Shown: positions 47,120 through 56,035, numbered from the stretch's first letter. The stretch: DNA of 64,000 nucleotides from Vibrio sp. JC009 (GCF_029016485.1 NZ_CP092107.1:930001-994000); one strand, 5' to 3'. Notes: generated from the letters alone by a model not told the origin. Numbers and translations are program-made.

Positions 47120-47560
47120 TTATTTTATGCGCGGGATCTCATTCGAAGTCTGGTTCAACCTTTCCAGCTCTTTCAATGCAGCAGACTGAATAAACTGAGA
47201 AAAACCACTGTACTTGCTGTTTTCAGTAATAGTGTCATCAATCTTCTTTCGCAGAAGCGTCGGCAAAGAAACATTATATTTCCTGGACTTTCCCATAAAG
47301 GGCTCAACATCCACTTCCACAACCGCCCATGCCCATCCTGCATACTCTTCATTTTTCTGCCATTGAGCCAGGGATCCTGCCTGTGGAGGTAACAGACCAC
47401 GCTCGGCCATATCTTCCAGATAAAACTCAGCGGCTTCTTTTGCATTCGCCAGAGCCTCTTCCAGAGTATCACCGGCAGAAAAACAACCCGGCATATCCGG
47501 AATAGCGACACCGTAAGCGTATTCATTATCTCCGGTCTCAATTGCAATTGGATATAACAT
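47120..47560 (-). CDS. HicB-family antitoxin without a HicA partner
   Basis: The 146-residue protein has the HicB N-terminal fold (GVAIPDMPGCFSAGDTLEEALANAKEA) and a C-terminal ribbon-helix-helix-like segment (KYNVSLPTLLRKKIDD). HicB normally neutralises the HicA mRNA interferase encoded just upstream. Here the upstream bases hold a palindromic repeat and no HicA frame, and the downstream gene is MarR. It is an orphan antitoxin or a stand-alone regulator. Confidence 0.82.
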   Translation of the reverse strand: MLYPIAIETGDNEYAYGVAIPDMPGCFSAGDTLEEALANAKEAAEFYLEDMAERGLLPPQAGSLAQWQKNEEYAGWAWAVVEVDVEPFMGKSRKYNVSLPTLLRKKIDDTITENSKYSGFSQFIQSAALKELERLNQTSNEIPRIK

Positions 47561-47650
47561 CTGTTTTGTCCTTATCGAATATCAACAAATCCGTGAACTG
47601 GCAAGCGCCCAGCCTAACTCTTATACACAAGTTTAAGGAGCCAAAGAATG

Positions 47651-47835
47651 CTCCTCCCCTTAGTCTCGAAAGGCTGGATTTTCGAAGAAGTAACATCGAA
47701 GGGGAGGCAGGGAGGGGTTGTTTCTCATGGGGTTAAGTCTTGGTGGTTTAACCATGCATGGCATAACCAACCCCCTCTAACTCCCCCTTCTATTAGCTTT
47801 ATCAACCAATTAGGCCTTCCACTCAAGGGGGAGAA
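47651..47835. repeat. Nested palindromic repeat element (MITE-like)
   Basis: CCTCCCCTT (47653-47661) pairs with AAGGGGAGG (47699-47707); CTCCCCCTT (47781-47789) pairs with AAGGGGGAG (47825-47833); and the inner arms AGGGGTTG and CAACCCCCT together with GGTTAA/TTAACC (47731-47736, 47748-47753) form a third dyad. The C-rich/G-rich arm style is like dispersed intergenic repeats of vibrios. Copy number cannot be judged here. Confidence 0.6.
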
Positions 47836-47985
47836 CCGTTCTCTGGTCACTTAAATATTAACCCCAATAACCCCTAACTACAATATTTGTTGGTTCAGCG
47901 ATAAAACCGGATAACTAACCACAGAAAAGTAATTTAAAAACAATAACTTAATCAAATTGTTAAGCGTTTTTTTAGAAACACACCC

Positions 47986-48018
47986 CGAAAAAAATCCCCA
48001 CTTAACTAAGCGGGGATT
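47986..48018 (-). terminator. Rho-independent terminator of the molybdoenzyme operon
   Basis: AATCCCC (47993-47999) and GGGGATT (48012-48018) form the base of a longer stem that continues with CTTA/TAAG; on the minus strand it is followed by TTTTTTT. It lies 30 bp after the small-subunit stop. Confidence 0.85.
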
Positions 48019-48047
48019 GTATAGAGTTTATTTCAGAGCAGGTTTAC

Positions 48048-48917
48048 TTAAGCAATGGTAAGCACACCCAGATTCACACTTTCACTCAGCGTAAACGCTT
48101 TGGAATAGCTTCTCTCACCCTGAGTGACCGACAAGGTATATTCACCGGAATTTGGCTCCAGTTTGTCAAACTTAAAATCACCAAAGTAATCGGTTTTCAG
48201 TACTTCAATCACCTTATCACCTTGCTTGAGAGTCACCTCTGCATCTTCGACACAATCGGTCACACCATCGGTAACGGCAACTACTGAGCCAGCCACATGT
48301 TCTTTGTCAAAGCGGTACAGATTTTTGTACCAGATCCTTGGCTTAGTCTCATGCTCGGGTTCCAGTACTTCCAGACCTTCCTGCGCGGCTTTTTTCTCCA
48401 TCTCATCATCTGAGATTTTCAAAGATTCCAGCGCGCCGGTACCACAGGACTGAACACAGCGAGGCTCTTTCCAGCCGGCATCCAGCAGGTGAGCATCAAA
48501 GAACCACTTCTGCGGCAGCTCCAGCTCTTCGTTCCACCAGATATGACCGTAAGGACAGGTCTTCACCAGACGCTTCTGACCCTTGGCCTTCACCGGATCG
48601 ATAATCACGATACCGTCATCACGCTGGTAGATTTCCCCATTTTTCGCTGCTTTCACACAAGGCGCGTCAGCACACTGGTTACACATAGTCGGAATGTAAG
48701 CAACATCAATCAGTGAACCGCCACCACGCTCACGGCGTTTGATATCAATCCAGCGATGACCGTGTCTTGGCTGCTCTTCGGTATAACCCGGGAAGGAGTT
48801 TCCGCAATACTCATCTTTGTCTGCCATAAAGCAGTTGTTGCAGTTTTCACAACGCTCAACATCGACAATCAGGTTCCACTTAGTGCTTACCTTAATCTCA
48901 TTATTTTTCTTACTCAT
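48048..48917 (-). CDS. Molybdoenzyme iron-sulfur subunit with C-terminal transthyretin-like domain (pyrogallol transhydroxylase small-subunit type)
   Basis: The 289-residue subunit has 4Fe-4S ferredoxin motifs (CENCNNCFMADKDEYCGN; CNQCADAPCVKAAKNG; CPYGHIWWN; CVQSCGTGAL) like DMSO-reductase B subunits, then from about residue 210 a beta-sandwich domain of Cna-B/transthyretin type (VAVTDGVTDCVEDAEVTL ... YFGDFKFDKLEP). This last domain is characteristic of the small subunit of pyrogallol-phloroglucinol transhydroxylase. The ATG at 48917 lies 2 bp after the large-subunit stop, with GGGAGGGAGAG inside that gene's end as ribosome-binding site. An ATG at 48935 is less likely. Confidence 0.85.
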   Translation of the reverse strand: MSKKNNEIKVSTKWNLIVDVERCENCNNCFMADKDEYCGNSFPGYTEEQPRHGHRWIDIKRRERGGGSLIDVAYIPTMCNQCADAPCVKAAKNGEIYQRDDGIVIIDPVKAKGQKRLVKTCPYGHIWWNEELELPQKWFFDAHLLDAGWKEPRCVQSCGTGALESLKISDDEMEKKAAQEGLEVLEPEHETKPRIWYKNLYRFDKEHVAGSVVAVTDGVTDCVEDAEVTLKQGDKVIEVLKTDYFGDFKFDKLEPNSGEYTLSVTQGERSYSKAFTLSESVNLGVLTIA

Positions 48918-48919
48918 GA

Positions 48920-51889
48920 TTACTCTCCCTCCCAAACTCGGATATTAACCAGACATGAGTTACACGCAGTGGAGTGCGATTTCTTGATAATCGGACGGCT
49001 TGGCGTCAATGTGTTCATTGAGCCGCCTTTATCCGGTGATTTACCCGGCTCGCCAATCGGCTCATAAAGTGCGGAAGACTCGTAAGAGTGAACCGTACCT
49101 TCAGGAACACGCTGAGTCAGGTGCGCTGCACAAAGTACAGAACCACGGTCGTTAAAGACTTCAACTATCTGATTATGAGAAATACCGCGCGCCTGTCCGT
49201 CTTTCTCATTCATGCGGATAATCCAGTAGTAGTAACCGTCTATCTCAACACGGTGGTCGATAATGTCGTTAATATGCGAGTCCTTACCGTCCATCATGGT
49301 ATGGAAGCTATAACGGCTGTGAGGCGTAATCATCTGCAGAGGATACTTCTCATATAACTCACCGGAGTGCCGCCCTTCCCATGAAGGGATATATTTGGTC
49401 ATTACCGGACGCTCAGGATCATTCGGGTCAAAACGCTTCAGACTGTTACAGACAAACTCAATCTTACCGCTCTGAGTTTGCAGACCTTCTCTGAACTGAC
49501 CATTGTATTCCGCCGGAAGCGGGTTCATCTCAGGCACATCTTTCTTTCTGCCTTCGTAGTACCAGTTCCATGCAACCGGATCCCTGTCTTCTTCCTTCGG
49601 TGGCGGCACAATGTAGTAGCCCTTCTTGAGGAACTGTTTCCAGGAGATCTTCTCTGGAAGGTCAGTACCGTTAAACAGCCTGCGTACCCATTCCAGCTCT
49701 GAAGAACCTTCACTAAAGTAAGCGCCCACTCCCAGCTTAGTTGCTATCATGCGGAAGATTTCATAATCCGACTTGGACTCACCAAGCGGCTCAATACACT
49801 TATGCTGAATAGTGATAACCCTGTGGTTACACTGGTTGTAGTTATGGTGAATATAACCGCCACTACTTGCGAACTCACCGATATCCCAGCGCTCGAAGTT
49901 CGTACAGGCCGGCAGGATAATGTCGGCAAACTTAGCTTCACCTTCCAGCCAGATGGACTGGTTTACTACCGTTTCCAGATTTGCACTGCGGTACATATGC
50001 GCATAACGGTTGGTATCATTCATGGTACCGAAGTGAGAACCGCCGTACTTGTAGTACATCTTGATTGGCGCATGTCCCGGAGCCGGATATTTAAAGTCAC
50101 AGAACTGACCTTCAATATGCTTGGTATCAGTTGGGTAGCCCTGGGTTTCTCCGTTAAGAATCGCTTCAGGAATACGCAGACGCGGCACCTTCTGCTTAAC
50201 CGTGTTCATGGTCATAACCTGAGGCATACGCTGATACATATTTACGCCAACGCCTGTGCCTTCAAAGTCACCTGACAGGCCACCTTCCGCGTAACCCGGG
50301 AAGAAGAAGCGGGTATCAATCGGCGTGCCCTGCTGCAGACAGCCCATGTTCACACCCGGCTTACCAATGCCCTGCATCGCCATCAGACACACCATAGAAC
50401 GGGCCCACTCAGCACCGGTTGCGCTACGACAGGCAGAACCGAAGCCCTGAATACCACCAGCAGCCAGATAAACCCGCTTGTTACCCCATTTACGAGCCAG
50501 AGCACGTACATCATGAGCCGGAATACCGGTTTCTTCTTCCTGCCACTCCGGCGTCTTCGGAATACCGTCTTCGTTACCCAGCACGTACTCCTGCCACTCC
50601 GCAAAACCTTCAGTCTTATCGGCAACAAAGTCTTTATCGTACAGGCCTTCTTTCATCCAGACATAGGCAATCGCCAGTGCCATCGCGTTACTGGTACCCG
50701 GATTAGTACCAAACCACTTACCGCCAAGCAGTGCTGCGGTATGGTTATAGAAGGGGTCAATATGAACAAATTCAATACCCAGCTGTTTAGCCCACAGACG
50801 ACGCTGAGAACCTTCCATTGCACCGTATACGCCACTGGTCGATTCAGGGTCACTGGACCAGAATACGATCATCTCAGCGTGCTTTAGTGCATCCTCTACC
50901 GTTGAATAGGTGTCCGGTGAACCCAGGCGGATTGAGTTGCCCCAGTGGTGCATCGCACCCCAATAGAAGCCTTCCCAGCTATCCGGGTTATGTACAACGT
51001 AAGAAGTACCGATAATATTGAAAAAGCGTGGTCGTGCTGACAGCCAGTAACCCAGGTTACCCCAGGTATGGTGTGAGCCGGAGCCGTTCATAATCGCGCC
51101 CGGACCATGCTCGTCTTTCACCCGGGTAATCTCTTTGGCTACAATATCCGTCGCCTCTTCCCAGCTGATACGCTCATAGCCGGAGATACCACGGTTTTGC
51201 GGATTACGCTCACCATCAGGATCAAAGTCCACACGCTTCATCGGATAAAGAATCCGGTCTTTAGAATAGATAGTCGATTTCAGGCCCTGGGTATGCGGGC
51301 TTACTGTCACTTTCTTAGTAGGAGTAAACTCTTTACCACGGGCTTTGATTGTCCATGGCTCCGGATCATCATCGGCCAGTTCAATCGGCGTTATACGGAT
51401 AATCTTGTCATCTTTTACATAAACAAATACCGGACCACCGTTGGTGTTGTTTACATAACGCATTGTACCGTCAGGCATTGGCGTACCAAACTTAACCTGA
51501 TTGTCGACAATCGCACCCAGGATATCGGTAAAGTGAACGATCAGCTTTTCATTACCACGGGCATCCACCTTAAACAGCTTCGCCATGTCGATAACGTCCT
51601 GATAGTCACGCCAGGGCACCATCATCTTCATCGCTTCGGATGCGGTTTCAAACTCCATGACCACATCAGCACTGGTATCTTTACCCGCTTTAGACTTCAG
51701 TTTCCCTTTTTCAAAGGTAAAAACCCGGCCTGTTTTTGAAGTACGTACACAGATACAAGCACTAAAATCATTTTTAGCGATCAGTTCCCTAAATTTTCTG
51801 TCTTTCTTTGGCAAGAGTTTGATTGCCTGACTCAGGCCAAACAGAGTGACCTTGAACTGCTTATCTGCAGCTATATTTGTAATTTTCAC
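48920..51889 (-). CDS. Molybdopterin oxidoreductase, pyrogallol-phloroglucinol transhydroxylase family, with SCP2-like N-terminal extension
   Basis: Residues from about 150 onward closely follow, from memory, the Pelobacter acidigallici transhydroxylase large subunit (875 residues): GGPVFVYVKD, YPMKR, FDPDGERNPQNRG, NPDSWEG, CTNFERWDIGEFA, CNHRVI. The residues reported there as His144, Asp174 and Mo-ligand Ser175 are retained as His273, Asp303 and Ser304 in an ungapped stretch. The first 145 residues are extra and look like an SCP2 sterol-carrier domain (VFTFEKGKLKSKAGKD, ADVVMEFETASEAMKMM). No Tat signal, so the enzyme is cytosolic. Likely reaction: hydroxyl transfer or hydroxylation/dehydroxylation of a polyhydroxybenzene. 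A resorcinol-hydroxylase-like role is an alternative. Confidence 0.85.
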   Translation of the reverse strand: MKITNIAADKQFKVTLFGLSQAIKLLPKKDRKFRELIAKNDFSACICVRTSKTGRVFTFEKGKLKSKAGKDTSADVVMEFETASEAMKMMVPWRDYQDVIDMAKLFKVDARGNEKLIVHFTDILGAIVDNQVKFGTPMPDGTMRYVNNTNGGPVFVYVKDDKIIRITPIELADDDPEPWTIKARGKEFTPTKKVTVSPHTQGLKSTIYSKDRILYPMKRVDFDPDGERNPQNRGISGYERISWEEATDIVAKEITRVKDEHGPGAIMNGSGSHHTWGNLGYWLSARPRFFNIIGTSYVVHNPDSWEGFYWGAMHHWGNSIRLGSPDTYSTVEDALKHAEMIVFWSSDPESTSGVYGAMEGSQRRLWAKQLGIEFVHIDPFYNHTAALLGGKWFGTNPGTSNAMALAIAYVWMKEGLYDKDFVADKTEGFAEWQEYVLGNEDGIPKTPEWQEEETGIPAHDVRALARKWGNKRVYLAAGGIQGFGSACRSATGAEWARSMVCLMAMQGIGKPGVNMGCLQQGTPIDTRFFFPGYAEGGLSGDFEGTGVGVNMYQRMPQVMTMNTVKQKVPRLRIPEAILNGETQGYPTDTKHIEGQFCDFKYPAPGHAPIKMYYKYGGSHFGTMNDTNRYAHMYRSANLETVVNQSIWLEGEAKFADIILPACTNFERWDIGEFASSGGYIHHNYNQCNHRVITIQHKCIEPLGESKSDYEIFRMIATKLGVGAYFSEGSSELEWVRRLFNGTDLPEKISWKQFLKKGYYIVPPPKEEDRDPVAWNWYYEGRKKDVPEMNPLPAEYNGQFREGLQTQSGKIEFVCNSLKRFDPNDPERPVMTKYIPSWEGRHSGELYEKYPLQMITPHSRYSFHTMMDGKDSHINDIIDHRVEIDGYYYWIIRMNEKDGQARGISHNQIVEVFNDRGSVLCAAHLTQRVPEGTVHSYESSALYEPIGEPGKSPDKGGSMNTLTPSRPIIKKSHSTACNSCLVNIRVWEGE

Positions 51890-52401
51890 ATTGCTACTCC
51901 CAATGACTTCATTGATAGCCCTTTAGAGCAAGATGCAAGCCAGATTTGGGAGTTAAATATTTATGATCACCGTCATATCAAATAGTTACGCATTGATGAT
52001 CCAGGTCAATTTAAGGAGAGTTTCACCTGATTAGCAAGGTGGGATATATCCTATTGTGTGAAATATGGTTATGAAATATCACAGCTACAAAGATAAGCAG
52101 GCGTTGTCAGCATCACTTTAAAGCGCATTAAAAAAGTTCCTGACAAACAGAAGCAATGAACTGAAAATTAGTTGAAAATTCTCAGAATTTCCATCTATGC
52201 AAGCAGAATTCTCATTTACAACATCGTTTATTTATTAAACTGTGATCCAACTGCCTTCTATGTGAAGAGCGCTTTCTCCACTATAAAAAAGATCTTTTCA
52301 GAATCACTTCAGGATTGATACCAGCCCCTGTCAAATCAGAAGTTTCTCAATGGAAGAGATTTTCCCCTTAACCAAACAGCAGTGCTTTAGTGGAGGCTGT
52401 A
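51890..52401. other. 512-bp divergent spacer between the molybdoenzyme and phosphofructokinase genes
   Basis: Must contain both promoters. A near-palindrome ATTGATGATCCAGGTCAAT (51992-52010) and AAATTCT-C-AGAATTT (52176-52190) are visible; neither is a textbook FNR or NarL site. No coding frame is present. Confidence 0.5.
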
Positions 52402-53364
52402 ATGATTAAAAAGATAGGTGTACTGACAAGTGGTGGTGATGCACCCGGAATGAATGCCGCCGTGCGCGCGGTGGTTCGTGAGGGATTGCATCAGGGACTG
52501 GAAGTTTACGGAATATACGACGGCTACGCAGGTCTGCATCAGGACCTGATTAAAAAGCTGGAACGCGGCTCAGTATCAGACGTTATCAACCGTGGCGGAA
52601 CATTTTTAGGTTCAGCACGGTTTCCTGAATTCAAAGAAGAATCCATTCGTAAAGAAGCAATTAAAAACCTCGAAAAACACGGAATCGATGCACTTGTGGT
52701 CATCGGCGGTGACGGCTCTTATATGGGGGCCATGAGATTAACTGAAATGGGCTACCCCTGTATCGGCATCCCCGCAACCATAGACAATGACATTCCCGGA
52801 ACAACTTACACCATAGGCTATGACACAGCGCTTAATGTCGCAGTAGAAGCCATTGACCGCCTGCGCGATACATCCGCTTCCCATAAACGGATTTCCATTG
52901 TTGAGATTATGGGACGCTATTGTGGTGACTTAACTCTCAGAGCGGCGGTTGCCGGTGGTGCTGAGTATGTGGTTATCCCGGAAACCGGCTTTGATGAAGC
53001 TAAGCTGATTGAGGATATCAAAGCGGGTATCGCAAAAGGGAAAAAGCACGGTCTGGTTGCCGTTTGTGAGCATATGACCGATGTGGAACAGCTGGCGAAA
53101 AACATAGAAGCCAGCACTGGTCATGTTACCCGAGCGACAATTCTTGGCTACATTCAGCGTGGCGGCTCACCAACCGCGCGTGACCGGATTATGGCTGCCC
53201 GTATGGGTTCCTATGCTGTAAAGATGCTGCTTGAAGGGCATGCCGGTCGCTGCGTGGGCATGCTCAACTCAAAAATGGTTCACCATGATATTATTGAGTG
53301 TACCCAGGATATGAAGAGACCTTTCAGTGAAGAGCTGTGGGGACTTTCTACTTCCCTGTTCTGA
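52402..53364 (+). CDS. pfkA: ATP-dependent 6-phosphofructokinase (PfkA family)
   Basis: The 320-residue protein matches bacterial Pfk[32 protein letters not shown], the catalytic TIDNDIPGT loop, [12 protein letters not shown] and [15 protein letters not shown] (not GGDD) and no Lys in the PATIDND loop mark the ATP-using, not pyrophosphate-using, type; the usual Gly before TIDND is Ala. TGGAGG stands before the ATG, so 52402 is chosen over a GTG at 52390. It phosphorylates fructose 6-phosphate. Its position beside the molybdoenzyme is unusual and it may be a second copy. Confidence 0.92.
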   Translation: MIKKIGVLTSGGDAPGMNAAVRAVVREGLHQGLEVYGIYDGYAGLHQDLIKKLERGSVSDVINRGGTFLGSARFPEFKEESIRKEAIKNLEKHGIDALVVIGGDGSYMGAMRLTEMGYPCIGIPATIDNDIPGTTYTIGYDTALNVAVEAIDRLRDTSASHKRISIVEIMGRYCGDLTLRAAVAGGAEYVVIPETGFDEAKLIEDIKAGIAKGKKHGLVAVCEHMTDVEQLAKNIEASTGHVTRATILGYIQRGGSPTARDRIMAARMGSYAVKMLLEGHAGRCVGMLNSKMVHHDIIECTQDMKRPFSEELWGLSTSLF

Positions 53365-53372
53365 CAACAATA

Positions 53373-53405
53373 CGCCAAAGCTCTGCCTGTGGAAGGGCTT
53401 TGGCG
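53373..53405 (+). terminator. Hairpin after pfkA
   Basis: CGCCAAAGC (53373-53381) pairs exactly with GCTTTGGCG (53397-53405), 8 bp after the stop codon, between convergent genes. No strong T-run follows. Confidence 0.55.
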
Positions 53406-53442
53406 CAGATACTCTCTGTTTAATCAGACCCACCAGAGCTTC

Positions 53443-53982
53443 CTACAGCATGTTCTTTAGTTTTGCGAGACCATAAGCGTTTACTGTGCTTGCGTCTTTA
53501 ATCTCTCCGGATGTAATCATCAGCTCAAACTCTTCTAAACTGAACTCTTTAGAAATCAAGCCCTCTTCTTCATCATCCAGCTTTTTCGTGCCCTTACTAA
53601 GATCAGACGCCAGATAGATATGGTATCCCTGGCTTGAATATCCATACGCCAGATATTGAAACCCGACATACTCCATTTTCCCCGCAATCAGCCCTGTTTC
53701 TTCTTCGAGCTCTCCTTTAGCAAGCAGAAGGTGATCGGCATTTGGGTCTGATTCCCAAGAGCCTTGAGGTAGTTCCCAGAGCCTTTTACCAACCGGGTAA
53801 CGATATTGCTCCACAAGATGAATCACATCGTTCTCTATCGGAATAATTACAACGAAATCAGGTTTGTCGACCACACCGAATATTCCTTCAACACCACTGG
53901 CTCTGCGTATTTTATCTTCCCGTACACTCATCCATTTGTTTGAATAGACTACTTTGCTTTCAAGGGTTTCGAACTCTTTCAT
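53443..53982 (-). CDS. Nudix hydrolase (ADP-ribose pyrophosphatase-like)
   Basis: The 179-residue protein has a Nudix box KGELEEETGLI after WELPQGSWESDPNAD. The usual Arg of the REUXEE core is Gly, which I recall in this ELPQGSWE-type subfamily, so catalysis is probably intact. It probably hydrolyses a nucleoside diphosphate sugar such as ADP-ribose. It converges on pfkA and has no operon partner. Confidence 0.82.
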   Translation of the reverse strand: MKEFETLESKVVYSNKWMSVREDKIRRASGVEGIFGVVDKPDFVVIIPIENDVIHLVEQYRYPVGKRLWELPQGSWESDPNADHLLLAKGELEEETGLIAGKMEYVGFQYLAYGYSSQGYHIYLASDLSKGTKKLDDEEEGLISKEFSLEEFELMITSGEIKDASTVNAYGLAKLKNML

Positions 53983-54033
53983 TGGTGATGTTTCCTCTGG
54001 ATTATTCGTCTTTTATCTCTGGATCCAAAAACA

Positions 54034-54045
54034 GGGACCGGTCCC
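54034..54045. promoter_or_regulatory. 12-bp palindrome upstream of the Nudix gene
   Basis: GGGACCGGTCCC is a perfect palindrome 52 bp before the Nudix ATG. It could be an operator; no regulator is identified. Confidence 0.35.
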
Positions 54046-54211
54046 GATGATTGGTGATTTAGCCACCTGACTCAAGTAACAGATACCAATAATGTGAGTA
54101 AACACCTCACTTTGTTTTGGTAGTTAGCCGACGGCTCGGTTAATCAGGCTATGACATACAACCTAAGCCAGTCATAACCTGAGGATGAACAGATAATTGC
54201 TGGAATTGGTA

Positions 54212-54871
54212 TTAAACGACAGTAAAAACGTCTTCCATTGCCAAACGTGATTTTGGCAGACCATGGTTATAGTCACCATCTTCAGCATGGTAACCCATAG
54301 CTAAAGCCACATCACATACATAGCCATCCAGTTCATCAGCAAAAACCTCACTTACCAATTCCGTATCAATTCCTTCCATTGGCGTAGAATCGATACCCAG
54401 CCTGGCAAGTACATGTAACGCATTACCCAGAGCAATATAAACCTGAGATTTTGTCCAATGACTATTAGAGCCACTTTCATCCCTATGGAGATCGGCAAAG
54501 TGAAACGCTCCGTTTAGCATGGCGTCATAGTTTTCTTCAGTCAGGCGACCCAATTCCACATTGATATCCAGTACCTTTCTGTAATCCTCTTTCTGGTAGT
54601 TTGGATTGTGAGCAAAAAGAATGACGTGTGATGCCTCTGTTGCATGAGGGCGGTTTGGTTGATACTTGTTCGCAAACGTCGCATCCAGACGACTTTTCGC
54701 TTCGTCACTTTCAATAAGCACAAATTTCCACGGCTGTGAGTTAATAGATGAAGCCGATAAGCGGATAGCTTCTTTTATGATGCTTATGTCTTCTTCTGAA
54801 ATACGCTTGCTGGCATCGTATTTTTTTGTGGTATAGCGTTTAGTCAGGTCTTGTATAATTGAGTGGGTCAT
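54212..54871 (-). CDS. NAD(P)H nitroreductase (NfsB-like, FMN-dependent)
   Basis: The 219-residue protein matches the NfsB group: RYTTKKYDASKRISEEDI at the start (FMN phosphate contact), SSINSQPWKFVLIESDEAKSR and MEGIDTELVSEVF in the C-terminal half. These enzymes reduce nitroaromatics, quinones or flavins. GGAG lies upstream of the ATG. It diverges from the SMP-30-like gene. Confidence 0.88.
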   Translation of the reverse strand: MTHSIIQDLTKRYTTKKYDASKRISEEDISIIKEAIRLSASSINSQPWKFVLIESDEAKSRLDATFANKYQPNRPHATEASHVILFAHNPNYQKEDYRKVLDINVELGRLTEENYDAMLNGAFHFADLHRDESGSNSHWTKSQVYIALGNALHVLARLGIDSTPMEGIDTELVSEVFADELDGYVCDVALAMGYHAEDGDYNHGLPKSRLAMEDVFTVV

Positions 54872-55177
54872 ATCTTTCTCCTTTTGTTTATCTACCAGTG
54901 GTTCCTATCTTTGATTTTGGCGTAGGAAAAGCCATCGTATAAGCATCACGGTTGTACCAATGCCATTGGGGCTGATAAACACAACGCATTAGCTGACAAA
55001 TTAACTACAAAACAGATTCTAACACCTGCCTTTAGGGTTATTATTTCTAATTAATCAATTATAAATTGACTACATCTATCTATTTCAGAGGATTGATAAG
55101 AGCAATACTTCTCCAAAACCAGCCACTTTTCTGCTGGATTCCATATTGAAATCAATTTGCCATTACGGAGTTAAATC
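54872..55177. other. 306-bp divergent promoter region, nitroreductase / SMP-30-like gene
   Basis: AT-rich with TCAATT-ATA-AATTGA (55055-55069), an inverted repeat of the T-N11-A kind that LysR proteins often bind. A LysR gene follows the SMP-30-like gene and is the natural candidate regulator. No coding frame is present. Confidence 0.45.
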
Positions 55178-56035
55178 ATGCGCTCAACCCTAACCTCAGC
55201 ACTCTTGGGGCTGTCCTTATTCTTTGTTAATACAACTCAGGCTGCCTCCCTGTCCCCCCAGTGGGAGCTCTCTGGTTTTTCCGGGCCAGAATCTGTGTAT
55301 GTATCTCCAGAGCACCGGTGGGTCTATGTCACGAACATTAATGGCGAGAAAAACGGCTTTATCAGTAAGCTATCCAAAGATGGGCAGATAAACCAACTGA
55401 AGTGGGTTGACGGGTTGGGTATGCCAACAGGTATGGGAATGTTTGAAAATAACCTCTATGTCGTGGATGGCAAACAGGTGCATATTATTGATGTTGAAAC
55501 AGGAAACATCCGCCAGAGTATTAAGGCCAAAGATGCCACGATGCTTAATGACCTGACGATTAGCGATACAGGGCAGGTATTTGTGGGAGATATCGCAGCG
55601 GGGAAAATCTACACTATCGTTGAAAACCAGTTAGTTGTCTGGCTGGAAGATAAAAACCTTCCCCACCCTAATGGATTACTGGCTCAGGGAAACACACTGG
55701 TTGCTGCAAATCTGGCAAGCAAACTGGCTCAGCAATTTAAACCAGAAGAGTTCGGCTCAGTTTACAAGATTGACCTCGCGACTAAGTCTGTGACACTAAT
55801 GAATTCCAGTTATCGCCTTGGTGGCTTAGATGGCGTAACTGAATTTAATGGTTCTCTTATTGTCAGTCATTTCCCGGCAGGTGACATTTATCAGGTCACG
55901 GATAGCGAACGCGTCTTATTAGGGAAAGTAGATGTCAGTGCTGCGGATATCAGTGTTGATGACAGCTCAGATACACTTTTTATTCCGTTTTTGTTTAACG
56001 GCAAAGTCGCAGCGTACAAAATCATCAACGACTAA
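55178..56035 (+). CDS. Periplasmic SMP-30/gluconolactonase-like beta-propeller protein
   Basis: The 285-residue protein has a signal peptide (cleavage near TQA-ASL) and a six-bladed propeller pattern (PESVYVSPEHRWVYVTN, LNDLTISDTGQVFVGD, HPNGLLAQGNTLVAAN). SMP-30-like folds bind divalent metal and may act as lactonases, but I see no decisive catalytic set. GGAG precedes the ATG. The following LysR gene is on the same strand. Confidence 0.78.
   Translation: MRSTLTSALLGLSLFFVNTTQAASLSPQWELSGFSGPESVYVSPEHRWVYVTNINGEKNGFISKLSKDGQINQLKWVDGLGMPTGMGMFENNLYVVDGKQVHIIDVETGNIRQSIKAKDATMLNDLTISDTGQVFVGDIAAGKIYTIVENQLVVWLEDKNLPHPNGLLAQGNTLVAANLASKLAQQFKPEEFGSVYKIDLATKSVTLMNSSYRLGGLDGVTEFNGSLIVSHFPAGDIYQVTDSERVLLGKVDVSAADISVDDSSDTLFIPFLFNGKVAAYKIIND

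Larger units (their letters stand above)
47561..48047. other. 487-bp intergenic region with a palindromic repeat element and a terminator
   Basis: Holds the nested palindromic element at 47651-47835 and the terminator at 47986-48018. No convincing coding frame, including no HicA, is visible. Confidence 0.6.

Noticed and set aside
47542..47854. Small plus-strand reading frames in the spacer upstream of hicB
   Set aside because: They run through the palindromic C/G-rich element, have no ribosome-binding site or recognisable domain, and are not HicA-like.
48920..51889. Periplasmic DMSO/TMAO or arsenate reductase
   Set aside because: No Tat signal, no membrane-anchor gene, and the sequence follows the transhydroxylase large subunit through the active-site region.
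51992..52010. FNR site before the molybdoenzyme large-subunit gene
   Set aside because: ATTGATGATCCAGGTCAAT has TTGAT and GTCAA halves but the spacing does not fit TTGAT-N4-ATCAA, so it is described only as a near-palindrome.
53443..53982. Inactive Nudix enzyme because Arg of the Nudix box is Gly
   Set aside because: The Glu residues that bind metal are intact and the ELPQGSWE-type subfamily, as I recall, commonly has this Gly.
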